Assembly: GCA_903820955.1 (NCBI GenBank)
Contig: CAIJJH010000097.1
Coordinates: 1-26,836, forward strand
Length of the DNA: 26,836 nt
Source: an uncultured Micrococcales bacterium
GTDB taxonomy: Bacteria > Actinomycetota > Actinomycetes > Actinomycetales > Microbacteriaceae
Direction of reading: 5' to 3'
Part shown: positions 23,524 through 26,836 of the stretch, in pieces
How positions within the stretch are numbered: position 1 is the stretch's first letter
Layout of the letters: every line of letters starts with the position of its first letter
Made by a program: the position numbers and the translations under genes
The notes under the pieces: generated by a model
Databases searched by the model: none
Seen by the model: only the letters and a program-made list of their open reading frames with translations
What the model was told of the DNA's origin: nothing

Positions 23524-24809
23524 TTTTGGCCCAGCATCGCGAGCCAAAGCTGCGTGAAATTCGGCATGGTCTTAGCCGTTGTGCCGATGTTTTCGATTTC
23601 GATGCCGGGCACCCGGAGCCCAATGATTGCGCCTGTGGTAGCCATGCGGTGATCCTCGTAGGTGTGCCACAGGCCACCGTGAAGTTTGTTAGAAGGCCGA
23701 ATGATTAGTCCGTCCTCGGTTTCTTCACAGTCGCCGCCGATTCGATTTATTTCGGTGGCGAGGGCCGAGAGCCTGTCGGTTTCGTGACCGCGCAGGTGGG
23801 CGATGCCGCGAAGGCGACTCGGGGTGGTCGCGAGGGTAGCCAAACCGGCTATGACCGGAGCGAGTTCGCCGCCGATCGATAGGTCGATATCTACGCCTAG
23901 GATTTCGCCGTTGCCGGTGAGGGTCAGCCCATGCTCATCCCTAGAAATCTGAGCGCCTAGCTGCTGCAGGATTCCGTCGAATTCGTCGCCGACCTGGGTG
24001 GTTTTGGTTGGCCAACCGGGAATCGTGACGCTGCCGCCAGCGACCATCGCGGCAGCCAGGAAGGGCCCGGCGTTTGAGAGGTCCGGCTCGATTGACTTGG
24101 TGCCGCCCGAGATTGCACCGGGTTCGACCCGCCAAACCAGCGGTTCGGGCTCAGAAACGCTGATTCCGCGCTCTCTGAGGCATTGCAGAGTCATTTCGAT
24201 GTGCGGCATAGACGGCAGGTGTTCGCCCCTGTGACGCAGGGTGATGCCGTTTTCGAAGCAAGGTGCGGCAAGTAGCAGGCCTGAGACGAACTGACTCGAG
24301 CTGGACGCATCGATGGTGATTTCGCCACCCGAAACCGCGCCTAGCCCGTGCACTTCGAAAGGTAGTGCGCCGTCTTGATTCTCGACCACCGCACCGAGAG
24401 CTCGAAGGCTATCGATGGTGGTTTTCATCGGCCGTCGCCTGGCAGCTTCGTCCCCGTCAAATTTTGTAATTCCACGGTTCAGCACCGATACCGGTGGAAC
24501 AAATCGCATCACGGTACCCGCTAAACCGCAGTCAATAGTTGCATCGCCGGAAAGCGTAGCCGGGTGAACGGTTGGACTTGTGCCGCTTGCATCGTCAACT
24601 TTGGCGCCAAGTTGCTGGAGTGCAGCGATCATAAGTGCGCTGTCTCGCGAAACCAGGGCGCCGGTAAGTCGGGTTTGCTCGATTGCCAGCGCCGAAAGCA
24701 CCAGTTCGCGGTTGGTCAGCGATTTTGAGCCAGGCAACTCAACCGACGCGCTGATAGCGCCACTGGCCAAGGGGGCATCCAGGTTGTTGGAATAAAGATC
24801 TGAACTCAT
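23520..24809 (-). CDS. aroA: 3-phosphoshikimate 1-carboxyvinyltransferase (EPSP synthase)
   Basis: AroA transfers enolpyruvyl from phosphoenolpyruvate to shikimate 3-phosphate, the sixth step of aromatic amino-acid synthesis. The 429-residue protein has PGSKSLTNR (Lys29), the PEP loop as GLAGTVMRFVPP in its actinobacterial form, the phosphate-binding ASSSSQFVSGLLLAAP, the catalytic Asp of EPDLSNAGPF, LRGHETDRL and YEDHRMA. All positions needed for activity appear present. The start codon lies inside the sigH promoter region, so the two divergent genes share regulatory DNA. A TAATTT element lies eight bases before the ATG. Confidence 0.96.
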   Translation of the reverse strand: MSSDLYSNNLDAPLASGAISASVELPGSKSLTNRELVLSALAIEQTRLTGALVSRDSALMIAALQQLGAKVDDASGTSPTVHPATLSGDATIDCGLAGTVMRFVPPVSVLNRGITKFDGDEAARRRPMKTTIDSLRALGAVVENQDGALPFEVHGLGAVSGGEITIDASSSSQFVSGLLLAAPCFENGITLRHRGEHLPSMPHIEMTLQCLRERGISVSEPEPLVWRVEPGAISGGTKSIEPDLSNAGPFLAAAMVAGGSVTIPGWPTKTTQVGDEFDGILQQLGAQISRDEHGLTLTGNGEILGVDIDLSIGGELAPVIAGLATLATTPSRLRGIAHLRGHETDRLSALATEINRIGGDCEETEDGLIIRPSNKLHGGLWHTYEDHRMATTGAIIGLRVPGIEIENIGTTAKTMPNFTQLWLAMLGQK

Positions 24810-24815
24810 GTGTTA
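24788..24815 (+). promoter_or_regulatory. SigH/SigR-type promoter of the sigma factor gene
   Basis: GGAAT (24789-24793), 18 bases and GTT (24812-24814), in the context TGGAATA and TGTTA, matches the known promoter class read by SigR of Streptomyces and SigH of Corynebacterium and Mycobacterium. It lies 30 bases before the sigH start and overlaps the first codons of divergent aroA. This indicates that the sigma factor activates its own gene. Confidence 0.75.
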
Positions 24816-24844
24816 CAAAATTACCAGCAACGAGAAGGAGCCAC

Positions 24845-25495
24845 TTGACCATTACTTTGGGGTTTTACGATTCGGCCATAGACTTTGGCTTGATGACTGA
24901 AGAGGCAACACCGCTAGATGCCGAAGCGAAACGTATCCAGTTTGAGGAGCAGGCCATGCCTCTAGCGCCATACCTGTACTCGGCAGCCCTAAAAAATACC
25001 AGGGGAAACTACTACGACGCCGAAGACCTGGTTCAAGAAACCTTCATAAAGGCCTTCAAGGCCTGGCACCAGTTTGAGCAAGGCACCGAGCTGAAAAGCT
25101 GGCTCTCAACCATTTTGAGAAACACTTATATCAACAAATTCAACAAGAAGAAAAAAGACAAGGCCGTCGGAGGCCTAGACGATCTCGAAGATTGGCAGTT
25201 GGGCTCCGCCGAGAGCATGAGTGCGGTCAAGGAGCTTTCGGCAGAAGTCGAGTCGCTCAAAGCGCTTTCATCAAAAGAAGTCAATGCCGCGATGCGCGCA
25301 CTTAGCCCCGAATTTCGTTCGGTGGTCTTCATGGCGATCGTCGAGCAGCTTTCGTACGCCGAAATAGCCGAACAACTGGAAGTTCCAATCGGCACCGTAA
25401 TGAGCCGCTTGCACCGAGGCAAGGCAAAGCTACGCAAACTGTTAGCGGAATTCGCTAAATCAGAGGGGTACAACGTGGAAGGCGAAGAGTCATGA
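24845..25495 (+). CDS. sigH: RNA polymerase sigma factor, SigH/SigR type (thiol-oxidative and heat stress)
   Basis: This group 4 sigma factor has region 2 (YYDAEDLVQETFIKAFKAWHQFEQGTELKSWL, then ILRNTYIN) and region 4 (LSPEFRSVVFMAIVEQLSYAEIAEQLEVPIGTVMSRLHRGKAKLR). The Lys-rich linker after region 2 (NKKKKDK) is typical of SigR/SigH. The TTG at 24845 is preferred as start because GAAGGAG ends four bases before it; an ATG at 24893 would give a shorter protein without a ribosome-binding site. The gene is followed, with an ATGA overlap, by a zinc anti-sigma factor, and preceded by a promoter of its own recognition class. The family controls thioredoxin, mycothiol and protein-quality genes. Confidence 0.9.
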   Translation: MTITLGFYDSAIDFGLMTEEATPLDAEAKRIQFEEQAMPLAPYLYSAALKNTRGNYYDAEDLVQETFIKAFKAWHQFEQGTELKSWLSTILRNTYINKFNKKKKDKAVGGLDDLEDWQLGSAESMSAVKELSAEVESLKALSSKEVNAAMRALSPEFRSVVFMAIVEQLSYAEIAEQLEVPIGTVMSRLHRGKAKLRKLLAEFAKSEGYNVEGEES

Positions 25496-25749
25496 CCGAA
25501 AAGGTAATGAACTGCGAAGAAACCAAACGGCACGTTCACGAGTATCTGCAGAAGGAGCTGAGCGAGGCCGAGCTGGAGTCGATCACCACTCACATCGCCA
25601 ACTGCGACCACTGCGAGTGGGAGTATGACTTTGAGGCCGCCCTCAACCGAACGATTCAGATGTCTTGCACCGAAACACCGGCCGAGGAAATCGCCGAAAA
25701 GATTCTCGAGCGAATTCGTTCAATCGATCTAAACGACATTCAACACTAG
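25492..25749 (+). CDS. rsrA: RsrA-type zinc anti-sigma factor
   Basis: The 85-residue protein has the ZAS signature H34-x3-C38-x2-C41 with Cys8 as the further ligand; the spacing Cys8-His34-Cys38-Cys41 is the same as in Streptomyces RsrA (Cys11-His37-Cys41-Cys44). Another Cys lies at 59. In this family, reduced protein with zinc binds and blocks the sigma factor; disulfide stress expels zinc and releases it. The ATG overlaps the sigH stop, which ties the two translation rates. Its TAG stop and the TAG of the convergent SGNH gene share the palindrome CTAG (25746-25749). Confidence 0.92.
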   Translation: MTEKVMNCEETKRHVHEYLQKELSEAELESITTHIANCDHCEWEYDFEAALNRTIQMSCTETPAEEIAEKILERIRSIDLNDIQH

Positions 25750-26345
25750 GCTTCGGCTAACCCCAGCCACTCGTTCCAACCGCGGTTCAAAACCAGCCAG
25801 GCGATAAGCCCGTGCCCAACTTGGCCTGGAACCCCGTTATCGGAATCGGCCATTTCACTGCGCCAACCCTCGTGTTCGACGAGTGGTTTGAAGCAGTCCA
25901 CGAACGGAATCTGCCTTCTGGTAGCCACGTCTTCAAAACCCCAAGCGAGATGCTCGATTTCGGCGTTTTGCTCTTCGAAACGGCTAGGAGCCGGCCCAAC
26001 CACAAATGGCTCTAGGTGACGCTTGCGTGCATCGTCAAGGATGGTGGCAAGGTTGAGGCGACTTCGAGAGATCGAGATGCCGGCAGCCGGGTCGGTGTTT
26101 CCGAGAGCGACAACCAAACGAATCTCGTCGGCTCCGCTAATTCGCCTCTCAACCTCACCCCACCAGCGTTCACCAAGTTGCGCGGTGGTTTCGTTCGGCA
26201 CTGGCAGTGCGATGACTTCGAAGGTTAGTTCGTCGCTGAATGAGCGAGAAAGCACGCGCCCGAGCCAGCCCAAGCCGCGCGGGTCGCCGCTGGGGCTGAC
26301 CAAAAGGTCGCCCAAGACGATGATGCGAATGATTCGCTTAGCCAT
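25746..26345 (-). CDS. SGNH-hydrolase-like protein lacking the catalytic residues
   Basis: The 199-residue protein aligns along its length with bacterial GDSL/SGNH hydrolases: an opening VLGDLLVSPSGDPRGLGWLGRVL, LPVPNETT, RLVVALG, SRSRLNLATILDDARKR, FVVGPAPS and PGQVGHGLIAWLVL. The key residues are changed. The block I Ser of GDSL is Leu14 (GDLL); block III GxND is GNTD (residues 82-85); in block V the Asp is kept (D169) but the usual His before Pro-Gly is Val172. The frame is intact and conserved elsewhere, so it is not simply a decaying gene. It may be a binding protein or use another mechanism. It lies two bases downstream of kgd and is probably co-transcribed with it. Confidence 0.75.
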   Translation of the reverse strand: MAKRIIRIIVLGDLLVSPSGDPRGLGWLGRVLSRSFSDELTFEVIALPVPNETTAQLGERWWGEVERRISGADEIRLVVALGNTDPAAGISISRSRLNLATILDDARKRHLEPFVVGPAPSRFEEQNAEIEHLAWGFEDVATRRQIPFVDCFKPLVEHEGWRSEMADSDNGVPGQVGHGLIAWLVLNRGWNEWLGLAEA

Positions 26346-26347
26346 GG

Positions 26348-26836
26348 CTAGGCGTCGAACGCTCTCGCGACTAGGTCGGCCTGCTCGGCGGCATGGCGCT
26401 TAGCCGAACCTGTGGCAGGTGAAGCGCTCGCAGGCCGCGAAACCAGCTTGGCAACCTGTCCGTTCATGTACTTCGGTAGGAACAGGCCAATGTAGGTCCA
26501 AGGTCCTTGGTTGGCGGGTTCGTCCTGAGCCCAAACCAACTCCGCGTTCGGGTAACCGGCATATATCGTCTTAATCTCGTCGACAGGGGTCGGGTAGAGC
26601 TGCTCGACGCGCACGATTGCCGTGTCGCGCGTGCCACGCTTCTCACTCTCGGCAAGAAGATCCCAGTAGACCTTGCCGGAGCAGAAAATGACCCGCTTGA
26701 CGGCGTTTCTGTCTAGACCCTGCTCGTCATCAATTACCGGCATGAAGGTACCGGTGGTGAAGTCTTCGACCGAGGACGAAGCCGCCTTTAGGCGAAGCAT
26801 CGACTTAGGCGAGAAAACAATTAGCGGGCGACGAGG
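26348..26836 (-). CDS. kgd: 2-oxoglutarate decarboxylase/dehydrogenase E1-type enzyme, C-terminal part
   Basis: Only the last 162 residues are in the window; the frame continues past the right edge. The fragment matches the C-terminus of the OdhA/Kgd/SucA thiamine-diphosphate enzymes: RRPLIVFSPKSMLRLKAA, FMPVIDDE, RVIFCSGKVYWDLL, VRVEQLYPTPVDEI, LVWAQDEPANQGPWTYI and the actinobacterial tail RPASASPATGSAKRHAAEQADLV. The enzyme decarboxylates 2-oxoglutarate in the TCA cycle; actinobacterial forms usually carry an N-terminal succinyltransferase domain, which would lie outside the window. The start is not visible. The SGNH-like gene follows after two bases. Confidence 0.92.
   Translation of the reverse strand, partial: PRRPLIVFSPKSMLRLKAASSSVEDFTTGTFMPVIDDEQGLDRNAVKRVIFCSGKVYWDLLAESEKRGTRDTAIVRVEQLYPTPVDEIKTIYAGYPNAELVWAQDEPANQGPWTYIGLFLPKYMNGQVAKLVSRPASASPATGSAKRHAAEQADLVARAFDA

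Overview
The window looks like a compact chromosomal segment from a small-genome actinobacterium, most likely a Microbacteriaceae relative of the freshwater Luna type. This placement is inferred from protein character: an RsrA-type SigH/anti-sigma pair next to an aroA-rsgA-hisN block, an IMPase-type HisN, an actinobacterial EPSP synthase, and a Kgd-type 2-oxoglutarate enzyme. Coding density is very high. There is no gene-free stretch above 300 bases (the longest is about 130 bases, 18061-18190), and many neighbouring genes overlap by 1-26 bases. I saw no tRNA, rRNA, CRISPR array, insertion sequence or phage gene.

Layout. 1-5297 is mostly minus strand: a partial short-chain dehydrogenase, a secreted CotH-kinase-like protein, a DUF1905 protein, two small membrane proteins and a capsule-type glycosyltransferase, with an isochorismatase-family hydrolase on the plus strand. 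5340-6083 is an exported histidine phosphatase. 6072-11296 is a complete histidine-utilisation cluster: hutG divergent from hutU-hutI-hutH, a route from histidine to glutamate plus formamide. 11306-12057 holds DUF1761 and DUF1801 proteins. 12100-18745 is the least ordinary part: a 1319-residue protein with a glycine-rich, Ig-like exterior fused to a multi-pass membrane domain; a histidine kinase and OmpR-type regulator on the opposite strand; then a 130-base regulatory region with repeats, and a small exported Ala/Lys-rich coiled-coil protein. 18753-20194 is cysE-cysK (cysteine synthesis). 20269-21750 is mmsA. 21725-24809 is aroA-rsgA-hisN on the minus strand. 24845-25749 is sigH-rsrA with a recognisable autoregulatory promoter. 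The window ends with an SGNH-like protein whose catalytic residues are replaced and the 3' end of kgd.

Cross-cutting observations. Several genes without a ribosome-binding site have a -10-like TAnnnT six or seven bases before the start codon, which suggests leaderless transcripts. The cysE reading frame encodes the complete conserved N-terminal helical domain but has no ATG, GTG, TTG or CTG in it. The SGNH-like protein seems to be a pseudo-enzyme, and HutG carries Asn at a usual metal-binding His position. The best candidate for an undescribed system is the envelope locus at 12063-18745.
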